In this document: positions 1-8,028 of the stretch, piece by piece
Layout: each line of letters opens with the position of its first letter
Position numbering within the stretch: the first letter of the stretch is position 1
Source: Olsenella timonensis
GTDB taxonomy: Bacteria; Actinomycetota; Coriobacteriia; Coriobacteriales; Atopobiaceae
Assembly (NCBI RefSeq): GCF_900119915.1
Contig: NZ_LT635455.1
Location: forward strand, 1,674,001 to 1,738,000
Length of the DNA: 64,000 bases
Direction: 5' to 3'
The notes under the pieces: model-generated
What the model saw: the letters and a program-made list of their open reading frames with translations, nothing else
What the model was told of the DNA's origin: nothing
The model's database searches: none
Program-made: the position numbers and the translations under genes

Positions 1-80
1 CGGTTGACCTTCTTGGTGGTGAGCGTGTCCGCGTTGACGTTCATGTCAACGGCGGGGTTGGTGGTGAGCGTGTAGATCAC
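1..80 (-). CDS. fruK: 1-phosphofructokinase (PfkB family), N-terminal fragment
   Basis: Only the first 26 codons lie in the window; the gene continues beyond the left edge. The translation opens (M)IYTLTTNPAVDMNVNA, matching the conserved N-terminus of PfkB-type 1-phosphofructokinases, including the NPAVD substrate-binding turn. The start is a GTG at 80, preceded by a strong GGGAGGAG ribosome site at 86-93. It lies directly downstream of the fructose PTS gene on the same strand, as expected for the kinase that phosphorylates fructose-1-phosphate to fructose-1,6-bisphosphate. Tagatose-6-phosphate kinase is a close relative and cannot be excluded from so short a fragment. Confidence 0.75.
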   Translation of the reverse strand, partial: MIYTLTTNPAVDMNVNADTLTTKKVN

Positions 81-115
81 GGCTGCTCCTCCCGAATCCT
101 CCCATTTGGGCAGAA

Positions 116-140
116 GGGGCCCGGCGCTTGGCCGGGCCCC
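116..140 (-). repeat. Perfect intercistronic hairpin between fruA and fruK
   Basis: The sequence forms a perfect 10-bp GC-rich stem (GGGGCCCGGC pairing with GCCGGGCCCC) around a 5-nt loop. It lies 22 bp after the fruA stop. On the minus strand it is not followed by a T-run, so it looks more like an intercistronic mRNA-stabilising or attenuating hairpin than a classical terminator. Its effect on fruK expression is inferred only. Confidence 0.6.
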
Positions 141-162
141 AGAAACGTGCGCGTAGCTGCAG

Positions 163-1662
163 CTACTCGGCGATCTTGCCGCCGTTCTTGTCGTAGTCGT
201 GCTTCTTGAAGAGCACGAACAGGATGCCTCCAATGACCGCGCCGATGAGGATCGCGATCACCCACTGCAGGCCGCCGTCGACGACGGGCAGCACGAGGAA
301 GCCGCCGTGCGGGGCGGGGTCGTGGACGCCCAGGAAGATCGTCAGGATGGCCGCGATGGAGGAGCCGAGCATCATGATCGGCATGACGGGCCAGATGTTC
401 TTGGTCATGAACGGGATGGCGCCCTCGGTGATGTGGGTGCAGCCCAGGATGAAGTTGACGATGCCCGCGTCGTGGTCCTCCTGCGAGAAGTACTTCTTGC
501 CCACGAGGACCGCGAAGGTGGTGATCAGCGGCGGGACGATGCACGCGGCGGAGACGGCGGCCATGAAGTTGGTGCCGAAGTTGTAGGCCTCGGTGCCCAC
601 GCCGGCGGCGATGGCCTCGGTGAGCAGCAGGGTACCGGTGGTGTAGGCTGCCTTGTTGACGGGGCCGCCCATGTCAAAGGCGCACATGCAGCCGATGGCC
701 AGGCCCAGGGGCACCGGGCCGGCGTTGTAGAGGCCCTGCAGGAAGTCCATCATGCCCTGGTTGATGGCGGCCATGGGGCCGGAGATGCCGAGCATGACGA
801 GGCCGACGATGAAGGTGGAGCACAGCGGGTAGAGGAACATGGCCTTGAGGCCGTTCAGGCTCTGGGGCAGCCCGCTGAAAACCTTCTCCAGCGCGACGAT
901 CACATAGCCGGCGAGGAAGCCGCCAACGATGCCGCCGAGGAAGCCGAAGCCCACGCCGGCGCCGCCGGCGTCGATGAGGCCGGTCTCGGCGTTGACGGGC
1001 AGGCCCTGGATGGAGATCATGCCGGCGACGAAGCCGGGGACGAGCGCCGGGCGCTTGCCGATGGACTCGGCGATGTAGGCCGAGAGCACGGGCACCATGA
1101 GGTTCATGGCGATGCCGCCGATGATCTTGAGCATCGCGGCGAAGGAGTTGTAGTCGGAGGCCGTGGAGTCGTAGGACGTGATGCCCCAGAGGAACGACAG
1201 GGCCGTGAGCACGCCACCGGCGACGACGAAGACCAGCATGTGGCTGACGCCGTTCATGAGGTGACGGTAGATCTGGTGGCCGACGGACTCCTTCTCGACG
1301 ACCTCGTCGGCAGACGCGTTGGCGACCTCGGAGCTGAGCTCGCCCTCGGCCTTGGCGGCGAGGGCCTTGTCGATCAGGCCCTCCGGGTCCTTGATGGCGG
1401 CCGTCACGCCGACGCTGATGAGGGGCTTGCCCTCGAAGCGCTCCGGCTGGACGTCCTTGTCGGCGGCGATGATGACGGCCTTGCAGGCCTTGATCTCGGC
1501 CGGCGTCACCTCGTTCTCGGCGCCGACCTGGCCCTGGGTCTCGACCTTGATGGTCAGGCCCTTGGCAGCGGCGGCCTTCTCCAGGGCCTCCTTGGCCATG
1601 TAGGTGTGGGCGATGCCCGTCGGGCAGCCCGTCACGGCCAGAAGATCGTACTTCTCTGCCAT
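163..1662 (-). CDS. fruA: PTS fructose-specific transporter, EIIBC component
   Basis: 499 aa. Membrane permease that imports fructose and phosphorylates it to fructose-1-phosphate. Residues 1-100 are the EIIB-fructose domain with phospho-cysteine motif VTGCPTGIAHTYMA. Residues from about 125 to the C-terminus form the hydrophobic EIIC domain with many glycine-rich membrane segments. No EIIA domain is fused, so EIIA must be encoded elsewhere. The ATG at 1662 was chosen because it begins the EIIB fold (MAEKYDLLAVTGCP) and has GGGAGAG just upstream; longer in-frame extensions lack homology. It is probably cotranscribed with fruK downstream. Family call is firm; fructose rather than mannose specificity rests on the neighbouring fruK. 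Confidence 0.93.
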   Translation of the reverse strand: MAEKYDLLAVTGCPTGIAHTYMAKEALEKAAAAKGLTIKVETQGQVGAENEVTPAEIKACKAVIIAADKDVQPERFEGKPLISVGVTAAIKDPEGLIDKALAAKAEGELSSEVANASADEVVEKESVGHQIYRHLMNGVSHMLVFVVAGGVLTALSFLWGITSYDSTASDYNSFAAMLKIIGGIAMNLMVPVLSAYIAESIGKRPALVPGFVAGMISIQGLPVNAETGLIDAGGAGVGFGFLGGIVGGFLAGYVIVALEKVFSGLPQSLNGLKAMFLYPLCSTFIVGLVMLGISGPMAAINQGMMDFLQGLYNAGPVPLGLAIGCMCAFDMGGPVNKAAYTTGTLLLTEAIAAGVGTEAYNFGTNFMAAVSAACIVPPLITTFAVLVGKKYFSQEDHDAGIVNFILGCTHITEGAIPFMTKNIWPVMPIMMLGSSIAAILTIFLGVHDPAPHGGFLVLPVVDGGLQWVIAILIGAVIGGILFVLFKKHDYDKNGGKIAE

Positions 1663-2022
1663 TCTCTCTCCCTTCGGCTCTTCTCTCGGCGCCCGCTGGC
1701 GCCCTTCTGTTACCGGCGCATTCACGCAAGAAACGCCATTTCTCCACGTGAACACCACACTGGGTTCATTATGCACCAAGAAAGCGTAAATAAACGAAAA
1801 AAATCGGAAGCAAGGGTAAGTTTTTCGCAAGCTGCCGCTGACCGACCCATCCGCCCCGCCGGTGGTTTCCTTTTTCCAAGACCAGTGAGAAACGAAAGGG
1901 CCGCGGGACCGCATGCCGACGATCGGACAGAAGCGCAAGCCGACGGAAAAGGCGCGCGCAGGCCGCTCGGGACCTGCGCGCGCCCAGGGTGACGGGGCGG
2001 GGCGAGAAGGGCGCCCCTCGGA
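1663..2022. other. Intergenic region upstream of fruA, 360 bp
   Basis: No gene is supported here. It holds the terminator of the upstream ROK kinase gene (1947-1984) and an AT-richer stretch around 1750-1830. That stretch contains a minus-strand CATAAT hexamer (1768-1773) that could be the fruA -10 box; I see no convincing -35. The leader of fruA is therefore about 100 nt if that box is used. No inverted repeat resembling a fructose-repressor operator stands out. Confidence 0.5.
1947..1984 (-). terminator. Rho-independent terminator after the glucokinase gene
   Basis: A 12-bp stem (GGCGCGCGCAGG with CCTGCGCGCGCC) encloses a 10-nt loop and, read on the minus strand, is followed immediately by TTTT. 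It lies about 40 bp beyond the stop codon of the ROK kinase gene. It should separate that gene from the fruAK operon on the same strand. Confidence 0.8.
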
Positions 2023-2970
2023 CTACGCCTCCCCGCGCAGGCGCAGCGCCTCGTAGGCGCAGCCGTACATGGCCGCCTGGTTGCCGAGGCCGGCCGCCTC
2101 GATGCGCACGTCCTTGCAGGTGGACAGCGCCAGGGCCTGGAACCGCTCGCGAAGGCGCGGGGCGAAGGTGGCAAACGCCCCCGCCACGCCGCCTCCGATG
2201 AGGTAGAGCTCCGGGTCCATGACGCAGGAGATCTGGGACATGGCCAGAGCGAGGTAGTCGCACATCTTGTCGATCGCGATGCCGGCGCACTCGTCGCCGC
2301 CCGCCAGGGCCTTGAAGACCGAGAGGGTGTCGGTGGCGTGCTCCACGTGCACGGGCGTCACGCCGCGACGCTCGCACTCCTCGAGGTAGAGGCGCACCAC
2401 GCCCTTGGCGGAGGCATACTGCTCCAGGCAGCCGTGACGACCGCAGCCGCAGGTGAGCGGCTCGTCGCGCTCCACGGTGATGTGGCCGATCTCCCCGCCG
2501 GCGCCAAACGCGCCCGCCACCAGGCGGCCGCACGTCACCACGCCGCCGCCCACGCCCGTGCCCAGGGCGATGAGGACGAAGCTCTCGACGCCGCGCGCCG
2601 CGCCGCCCCACACCTCGCCGAGCGCCGCCGCGTTGGCGTCGTTGACGAAGGCGACCGTCGCGCGCGGGAAGGTGGCGGTGATGGCGCCGACCAGACCCTC
2701 GGGGTCGAGCTGGATGTTGGGGAGGAAGCCGACCGTGCCGTCGTCGGCCACAGGGCCGGGGATGTCCAGGCCGCAGGCGATGACGTCCGCCGGGGCGGCG
2801 TCGTGCGCCGCGAGCACCCTCGTTATGCCCGAGGTCACGACCGCGTAGGCATCCTCGTCGACGAGCGCCGGCGTGGGAATCTTGCGCTCCTCCAGAAGCT
2901 CGCCCTCGGGCGAGAAGAGGCCGACCTTGATGCTCGTTCCGCCCACGTCGATGCCCAGTACCTTGTCCAT
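2023..2970 (-). CDS. ROK-family glucokinase
   Basis: 315 aa, cytoplasmic. The N-terminus GIDVGGTSIKVGL is the ATP-binding phosphate loop of the ASKHA fold. The ROK zinc site is seen as CGCGRHGCLE near residues 173-182, and the catalytic region has FVNDANAAALGE. These features indicate ATP-dependent phosphorylation of glucose or a similar hexose; an N-acetyl sugar kinase cannot be ruled out. The ATG at 2970 has GGGAGG 7 nt upstream. It is transcribed divergently from the carboxypeptidase gene and ends in its own terminator. The C-terminus keeps the ROK helices and there is no DNA-binding domain, so it is a kinase and not a ROK repressor. Confidence 0.9.
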   Translation of the reverse strand: MDKVLGIDVGGTSIKVGLFSPEGELLEERKIPTPALVDEDAYAVVTSGITRVLAAHDAAPADVIACGLDIPGPVADDGTVGFLPNIQLDPEGLVGAITATFPRATVAFVNDANAAALGEVWGGAARGVESFVLIALGTGVGGGVVTCGRLVAGAFGAGGEIGHITVERDEPLTCGCGRHGCLEQYASAKGVVRLYLEECERRGVTPVHVEHATDTLSVFKALAGGDECAGIAIDKMCDYLALAMSQISCVMDPELYLIGGGVAGAFATFAPRLRERFQALALSTCKDVRIEAAGLGNQAAMYGCAYEALRLRGEA

Positions 2971-3078
2971 TGAAGCCTCCCTCGTTCGGCGCGCGGCGCG
3001 CTGACTGCTCTGCCCCTCGATGATACGGGGCGCCGAGCACCAGGCGCGCGGAGACTTCGCGGCCGGTCGGTGGCATCG

Positions 3079-3107
3079 GTGACGGGTCGTGCACGGGTGG
3101 GTACACT
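3079..3107 (+). promoter_or_regulatory. Candidate promoter for the carboxypeptidase-dtd-mscL genes
   Basis: GTGACG (3079) and TACACT (3102) are separated by 17 bp and lie 29 bp before the ATG at 3136. The -10 matches the consensus well; the -35 matches at 4 of 6 positions. This is a sequence-based guess only. Confidence 0.4.
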
Positions 3108-3135
3108 GGAGGGGACGACTCGCAAAGGAGGTCCC

Positions 3136-4671
3136 ATGGCAGAGGTCAACGCCGCGCTCTCCAACCCGAGGGCCGACATCGCCGCGCTCGACGCACTCGA
3201 GCGCACGCTCTTCTCGCTGCGCTACGCGATCGACGAGATCGGCTCGCTGGGACCGGTGATCGACCCGCCCAAGGCGACCGCCGAGCGCGGCGAGGCGCTG
3301 GCGGAGCTCGAGCGCGCCCGCGTCGAGGCGCTCTGCGACCCGGACGCGGGCGACGTGCTCGCGCGCCTGGCCGCCGAGCCGGAGCTCCTGAGCGAGACCC
3401 AGCGCGCGCAGGTGCGCGTGCTGGCGCGCGACCGCGACGCCATCGCGCGCGTCCCCGCCGACGAGCAGGCCGCCTTCAGCCGGCTCACCTGCGAGGCGCA
3501 GGACGTCTGGCGTCGCGCCAAGTCGGTCGGCGACTGGGAGTCCTTCGCCCCCTACCTCGACAGGATCGTCGAGGCGCGCCTGCGCATGGCCGCCGCGCGC
3601 GACGGCTCGCGCGACCCCTACGACGTGTGGCTCGACGAGTACGAGCCCGGCTGCGACGCCGCCTTCTACGACCGGTTCTTCTCGAGCGTGAGGGAGTGCG
3701 TGGTGCCGCTGCTCGCCGACTGCGTGGCGAGCCGCCGCAAGCCCGGCCGCGCCTGCGTGGAGGGCCGCTTTGACGTGGGCCGCCAGTGGGAGCTGGCGCA
3801 TGACCTCGTGGCGCTGGAGGGCGTGGACGAGAAGGCCCTGTGGCTCGGGCGCACCGAGCACCCCTTCACGGGCGGCCCCTCCACGGGATTTGTCCTCATC
3901 GCCGGCCACGCCTACGAGGACGACGTGCTCTCCAACGTGTTCTCGATGCTGCACGAGGGCGGCCACGCCCTCTACGAGCAGGGCGTGGACCCGGCGTATC
4001 GCCTCACCTCGCTCAGGGGCGGCACGTCGATGGGCATGCACGAGGCGCAGTCGCGCTTCTTCGAGAACATGGTGGGGCGCTCGGAGGCCTTTGCGCCGGT
4101 GCTGCTCGGGGCGCTGGCCGCGCGCTTCCCGGGACGCTTCGCGCGCGTGACTCCGCGCCAGCTCTACCTGGCGGAGAACTGCGCCGAGCCGGGGCTGGTG
4201 CGCACCGAGGCGGACGAGCTCACCTACCCCCTGCACATCCTCGTGCGCTATGAGATCGAGCGGGAGCTCTTCTCGGGCGAGGCCGCGGCCGCCGACGTCC
4301 CGCGCCTGTGGGCCGAGAAGTACCGCTCCTACCTCGGCGTGGAGGTCCCCGACCACACGCGCGGCGCGCTGCAGGACACGCACTGGGCGGGCGGCGACTT
4401 TGGCTACTTCCCCACCTACGCGCTGGGGTCGGCCTATGCCGCCCAGCTCAAGACGGCCATGGTCGCGGACGGCGTGGACTTTGACGGCGCCTGCGCCGCG
4501 GGCGACCTGGCCCCGATACGCGCATGGCTGGGCGAGAGGATCTGGCGCTGGGGGCGCTCCAAGGACTCCGGGGAGCTCATCGAGGCCGCCTGCGGCGAGC
4601 CCTTCTCGCCGACCCACTACACCGACTACCTCACGGAGAAGTTCTCCTCGATCTACCGGCTGGGGGCCTAG
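3136..4671 (+). CDS. M32-family metallocarboxypeptidase
   Basis: 511 aa, the usual length for the family (Taq carboxypeptidase type). It removes C-terminal residues from peptides in the cytoplasm, using a divalent metal. The HEXXH metal motif is HEGGH near residue 273 (MLHEGGHALYEQG). The family motifs GTSMGMHEAQSRFFEN and VRTEADELTYPLHI follow in order. There is no signal peptide. The ATG at 3136 is preceded by AAAGGAGG at ideal spacing; upstream in-frame codons are unlikely to be used. Its stop codon is 2 nt from the GTG of the next gene, so dtd-mscL is probably translated from the same message. Confidence 0.95.
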   Translation: MAEVNAALSNPRADIAALDALERTLFSLRYAIDEIGSLGPVIDPPKATAERGEALAELERARVEALCDPDAGDVLARLAAEPELLSETQRAQVRVLARDRDAIARVPADEQAAFSRLTCEAQDVWRRAKSVGDWESFAPYLDRIVEARLRMAAARDGSRDPYDVWLDEYEPGCDAAFYDRFFSSVRECVVPLLADCVASRRKPGRACVEGRFDVGRQWELAHDLVALEGVDEKALWLGRTEHPFTGGPSTGFVLIAGHAYEDDVLSNVFSMLHEGGHALYEQGVDPAYRLTSLRGGTSMGMHEAQSRFFENMVGRSEAFAPVLLGALAARFPGRFARVTPRQLYLAENCAEPGLVRTEADELTYPLHILVRYEIERELFSGEAAAADVPRLWAEKYRSYLGVEVPDHTRGALQDTHWAGGDFGYFPTYALGSAYAAQLKTAMVADGVDFDGACAAGDLAPIRAWLGERIWRWGRSKDSGELIEAACGEPFSPTHYTDYLTEKFSSIYRLGA

Positions 4672-4673
4672 CC

Positions 4674-5579
4674 GTGCGGGCGCTGATCCAGCGGGTCGAG
4701 CGGGCGCAGGTCGAGGTGGGCGACGAGGTCGTCGGCAGCTGCGGGGCGGGCTACCTGGTGCTGCTCGGCGTGGCGCCGGGAGACGACGAGGCGCTCGTCG
4801 AGCGGCTCTGGCGCAAGGTGGCGGCGCTGCGCATCTGCGAGGACGACGCGGGCAAGACCAACCGCTCGCTCGCGGACACGGGTGGCGGGGTGCTGGTGGT
4901 AAGCCAGTTCACGCTCTACGCCGACGCGCGCCGGGGCAACCGGCCGTCGTTCACCGGGGCGGCCGAGCCCGCCCTCGCCGAGCATCTCTACGAGCTGTTC
5001 TGCGAGCTCGCCGAGAGGGACCTCGGCCCCGCGCGCGTGGGACGCGGTGTCTTTGGCGCCAGCATGCGCGTGAGTCTGGTGAACGACGGGCCCTTCACCG
5101 TCCTTCTCGACACCGCGGAGCTTGGCTGGTCAGACCACGCGGGGGACGGGGGGGAAGCGATGAGGGTCGTCGACGAGTTCAAGGAGTTCATCGCGCGCGG
5201 CAACGTGATGGACATGGCCGTCGGCATCATAGTAGGCGGCGCGTTCACCGGCATCGTCAACTCGCTCGTGAACGACATCATCACCCCCGTCATTCAGCTC
5301 ATCACCGGGGGCAACTCCCTCGCGCCGAGCCTGGTGGTGGCGGGAATCAACTTTGGCGGCTTCATCGGTCAGGTCATCAACTTCCTGATCGTCGCCCTCG
5401 TGGTGTTCCTCATGATCAAGGGCATCAACACCATGCGGGGCAAGGTGGAGGCGCTCGCCGGAAGGGGCGACGCCCCCGCGGAGGAGGCCGTCGCCCCGCA
5501 CTGCCCCTACTGCCTCGAGGAGGTCAGGGCGGGCGCCACGCGCTGCCCCCACTGCGGCGCGGAGATCAAGGCCGCGTAG
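4674..5579 (+). CDS. dtd-mscL: D-aminoacyl-tRNA deacylase fused in frame to MscL channel
   Basis: One open frame of 301 codons carries two complete proteins. Residues 1 to about 150 are D-aminoacyl-tRNA deacylase (Dtd), with the catalytic signatures SQFTLYAD and VSLVNDGP. It hydrolyses D-amino acids from tRNA in the cytoplasm. Residues 163-301 are MscL, the large-conductance mechanosensitive channel, beginning MRVVDEFKEFIARGNVMDMA and keeping both membrane helices. The MscL tail has two CPxC pairs (CPYC and CPHC), a zinc-ribbon end. No stop separates the parts. An internal ATG at 5160 with a purine-rich G tract upstream could start MscL separately. In the +1 frame a TGA overlaps that ATG, the usual ATGA coupling, so a one-base indel in dtd is an alternative explanation. 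Confidence 0.85.
   Translation: MRALIQRVERAQVEVGDEVVGSCGAGYLVLLGVAPGDDEALVERLWRKVAALRICEDDAGKTNRSLADTGGGVLVVSQFTLYADARRGNRPSFTGAAEPALAEHLYELFCELAERDLGPARVGRGVFGASMRVSLVNDGPFTVLLDTAELGWSDHAGDGGEAMRVVDEFKEFIARGNVMDMAVGIIVGGAFTGIVNSLVNDIITPVIQLITGGNSLAPSLVVAGINFGGFIGQVINFLIVALVVFLMIKGINTMRGKVEALAGRGDAPAEEAVAPHCPYCLEEVRAGATRCPHCGAEIKAA
5149..5162 (+). promoter_or_regulatory. Internal ribosome site and ATG for separate MscL translation
   Basis: GGGGGGGAAGCG immediately precedes ATG 5160, the natural first codon of MscL. The ATG is followed by A, forming ATGA with a stop in the +1 frame. If this site is used, a 139-aa MscL would be made independently of the deacylase. The sequence cannot tell whether the fusion, the short product or both are made. 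Confidence 0.5.
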
Positions 5580-5613
5580 ACTCTCCCCCCACGCGCGCGC
5601 AGCGGCGCCGCCC

Positions 5614-6582
5614 CTACGCGGGCACGCGGGAGGTCACGAGCGTCATGTCGCCCGAGAAGCGCAGGTCGCCGCAGCCGCTCGGGGCGAGGAAGTGTGTGCC
5701 GCGCGCCACCTGGTGCTCCGTGCCGGCAGCCTCGGCGCGCACGGTGCCGGAGCCCTCGATCACGCTCACGCACAGGAACGGCCAGTCCTCCCCCACGGTC
5801 TTCTCGCCCGCCACGCGCACGCGGTCCACGACGAAGTTGGGGCATGCCATGAGCTCGGTCACGCCGTCGACCTCGGGGGCCGTGACCTCGCCGGACGCCG
5901 GGGCCTGCTGCGCGTAGTCCACGACGTCGAGGCTCTGCTCGATGTGCAGCGGACGCGGCTGGCCGTCGTCGCCCAGGCGGTCGTAGTCATAGACGCGATA
6001 GGTCACGTCGGAGGACTGCTGCGTCTCGAGGATCAGCGTGCCGCCCTGGATGGCGTGGACGGTGCCCGGCTCGATGGGGAAGAAGTCGCCCGCGCGGCAG
6101 GGGACCTCGTTGAGCATGTCGTCCCAGCGGCCCTCCTCGATCATGGACGCGAGCTCGGCGCGGTCGTGCGCGCGCTGACCGATCACGATCTTGGTGTCCG
6201 GGTCGGCCGCGAGCACGTACCAGCACTCGCGCTTGCCGAGACTGCCGTCCTCGTGCTCGGCCGCGTAGGCGTCGTCGGGGTGCACCTGCACGGAGAGGTT
6301 GTCCTTGGCGTCGATGATCTTCACCAGCAGCGGGAAGCGGTCGCCCTCGAGGCCGCCAAAGAGCTCGCGGTGGGCGTCCCACAGCTCCGAGAGGCGCTGG
6401 CCCGCCCAGGGACCCTCCGCGATGACGCAGTCGCCGTTGGGGTGGGCGCTGATCGCCCAGCACTCGCCGATGGGACCGTCGGGAATCTGATAGCCAAAGT
6501 CGTCCGCGAGCTTGCGACCGCCCCAGATCTTGCCGTGGAAGACGGGCGCGGGAAAGATGAGGTCGTGTGCGCTTTCTGCCAT
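5614..6582 (-). CDS. manA: Mannose-6-phosphate isomerase, class I
   Basis: 322 aa, cytoplasmic cupin-fold enzyme that interconverts mannose-6-phosphate and fructose-6-phosphate. It has the type I signature HGKIWGGRKL, the zinc ligands in QVHPDD and GTVHAI, and the acidic ligand in GKRECWYVL. Length matches the short Firmicutes/actinobacterial form. The ATG at 6582 is preceded by GGAGGAACC. The gene converges with dtd-mscL across only 34 bp. It may feed mannose into glycolysis alongside the fructose PTS and glucokinase nearby; that link is inferred. Confidence 0.93.
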   Translation of the reverse strand: MAESAHDLIFPAPVFHGKIWGGRKLADDFGYQIPDGPIGECWAISAHPNGDCVIAEGPWAGQRLSELWDAHRELFGGLEGDRFPLLVKIIDAKDNLSVQVHPDDAYAAEHEDGSLGKRECWYVLAADPDTKIVIGQRAHDRAELASMIEEGRWDDMLNEVPCRAGDFFPIEPGTVHAIQGGTLILETQQSSDVTYRVYDYDRLGDDGQPRPLHIEQSLDVVDYAQQAPASGEVTAPEVDGVTELMACPNFVVDRVRVAGEKTVGEDWPFLCVSVIEGSGTVRAEAAGTEHQVARGTHFLAPSGCGDLRFSGDMTLVTSRVPA

Positions 6583-6662
6583 GGTTCCTCCGCTTCGGTG
6601 AACGAGAAGGGCGAGGCGCCGCTGCGCCCCGCCCCATGATAGCCCGCTCGCTGCCCGCCGTG

Positions 6663-7595
6663 CTAGAGGCTCATGTTGTACAGGCCCAGCGGGTTCTGCT
6701 CGATGTCGAGCGTGACGAACGTCGCCTCGACCGACGAGCCCTCGCTCACGCTCACCACGTCGTGGTCGAAGTAGAAGAACCCGTCCGCGGACTCGCCGGC
6801 CCTGACCGTGCAGGAGAGCGTCGCGTAGTCCCAGACGTCCTGGCCGTCGAGCGTGGTCGTGTAGTTGGTCACCATGAAGTCGGCGTCGGAGCGGTTCTCC
6901 ACGTGAACGAGATAGCCGGTGTCACCCTCGATGTCCTCGGCGAGGCCGGTGATCTGAATGAGCGCGGTGGAGTCGTCGGCGATGGTGACGTCGAGCGGGG
7001 TCGTCTGGGTCGCCCCCGCGTAGATCATCTGCTGCATGAAGACCATCTCGTCGCTGAAGAGGTAGGCAAAGCTGTTGGGGTCGCTCGTGTCGACGGGGTC
7101 GTCGGTCTCGACGGGGTCCTCGGTCGGGTCCACGGAGACGTCGCCGGCGTTGTCCTCGGGCTGGCGGTCCATGTTGGGCTCGTCGGACGCCTTGTCAAAG
7201 ACCATCGTCATGCCCGACGCCTCGAGGGTCAGGGTGTCGTCCTCGAACGGGACCTCGATCGTGGTGCCGTCGAGGTCAAAAGTGAGCGATCCGTCGTCCT
7301 CGACCGACCAGGAGCCCTCCTGCTGGTTGCCCACCTCGTTGTAGATGAGGTCGCCGTCGTCGTCGAGGTCGATCGTCACGAGCATGCCCGCGTCGGCCAT
7401 CGCGTCGACGGTGTCCTCGTCCCAGGACTCCTCGTCGGACTCCGCGCTCGCGAGCTCCCACGTCCCCACCAGGTCGTCGCGCAGCGAGCCGAGGTCGGGA
7501 GCGTCGCTCCCGCCGCCTCCGCCGCCGCACGCGACGAGCGAAACACCGAGCGCAAGCGCGCCGACCAGCGCGCCCATGGTTCTTGTCAGCCTCAT
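6663..7595 (-). CDS. Putative lipoprotein with acidic linker
   Basis: 310 aa, function unknown. The N-terminus has a basic start, a hydrophobic stretch and lipobox LVAC, followed by six glycines, so it is a secreted lipoprotein. Residues about 35-130 form a beta-rich domain starting LVGTWELASAE, like the lipocalin-type domains found in many Gram-positive lipoproteins. A low-complexity Asp/Pro/Thr linker (about 140-175) leads to a second beta-rich C-terminal domain resembling extracellular interaction modules. Two ATGs 9 nt apart are possible (7604 or 7595). I chose 7595 because GGGGAGG is 10 nt before it but only 1 nt before the other. Confidence 0.75.
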   Translation of the reverse strand: MRLTRTMGALVGALALGVSLVACGGGGGGSDAPDLGSLRDDLVGTWELASAESDEESWDEDTVDAMADAGMLVTIDLDDDGDLIYNEVGNQQEGSWSVEDDGSLTFDLDGTTIEVPFEDDTLTLEASGMTMVFDKASDEPNMDRQPEDNAGDVSVDPTEDPVETDDPVDTSDPNSFAYLFSDEMVFMQQMIYAGATQTTPLDVTIADDSTALIQITGLAEDIEGDTGYLVHVENRSDADFMVTNYTTTLDGQDVWDYATLSCTVRAGESADGFFYFDHDVVSVSEGSSVEATFVTLDIEQNPLGLYNMSL

Positions 7596-7694
7596 GTCCC
7601 TCATGCCTCCCCTGATTGGTGCGGTTCCTGGGAGCAGCGTAGCTGAACGGAAGCTGAGAGGTGCGGGACGCGCGGGTGGATTCGGCGGGCGGGT

Positions 7695-7985
7695 TCAGCG
7701 GGTCTGTGACCGACGCCCCCCGAGGTGGCGGCGGTGCGGGGCGCCGTGGGCGTCGCGCGGCAGCAGGAAGCGCTCGCAGACGTTGGAGGTGCGCAGGTAC
7801 TCGGCACCAAAGGGGTCGACCGTGGGGACCAGGCCGTCGGGGCGCTCCGCGAAGTGGTTCTCGGGACTCGCGTCGACGTGGGGGTTGGTGAGCGTGTAGC
7901 CGCGGCTGCACGCGCCCTGGTAGAGCCCGGACTCCTCGTGGAACGTGAACGTGGCGTAGGCGCAGTCAGAGCAGTGAAGACCCAT
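7695..7985 (-). CDS. Small cysteine-containing protein, unknown function
   Basis: 96 aa. It begins MGLHCSDCAYATF after an excellent GAGGAGG ribosome site. Four cysteines (CSDC pair, GAC and NVC) are spaced like a metal or Fe-S ligand set. There is no signal peptide or membrane segment. It lies downstream of the CapA-like gene on the same strand, 43 bp away. I do not recognise a named family; the cysteine pattern and clean start argue that it is real. Confidence 0.65.
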   Translation of the reverse strand: MGLHCSDCAYATFTFHEESGLYQGACSRGYTLTNPHVDASPENHFAERPDGLVPTVDPFGAEYLRTSNVCERFLLPRDAHGAPHRRHLGGRRSQTR

Positions 7986-8028
7986 GGGACCTCCTCGAGC
8001 GGTGTCTCCCCCCGATGGTACCCCTTTG

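Noticed and set aside
116-140. Terminator between fruA and fruK
   Set aside because: The stem is strong but no T-run follows on the minus strand, and fruK has no other promoter visible in the 82-bp gap.
199-1992. Long plus-strand open frame opposite fruA
   Set aside because: Low-complexity Asp/Gly/His/Glu composition, no motifs; a shadow of the fruA reading frame.
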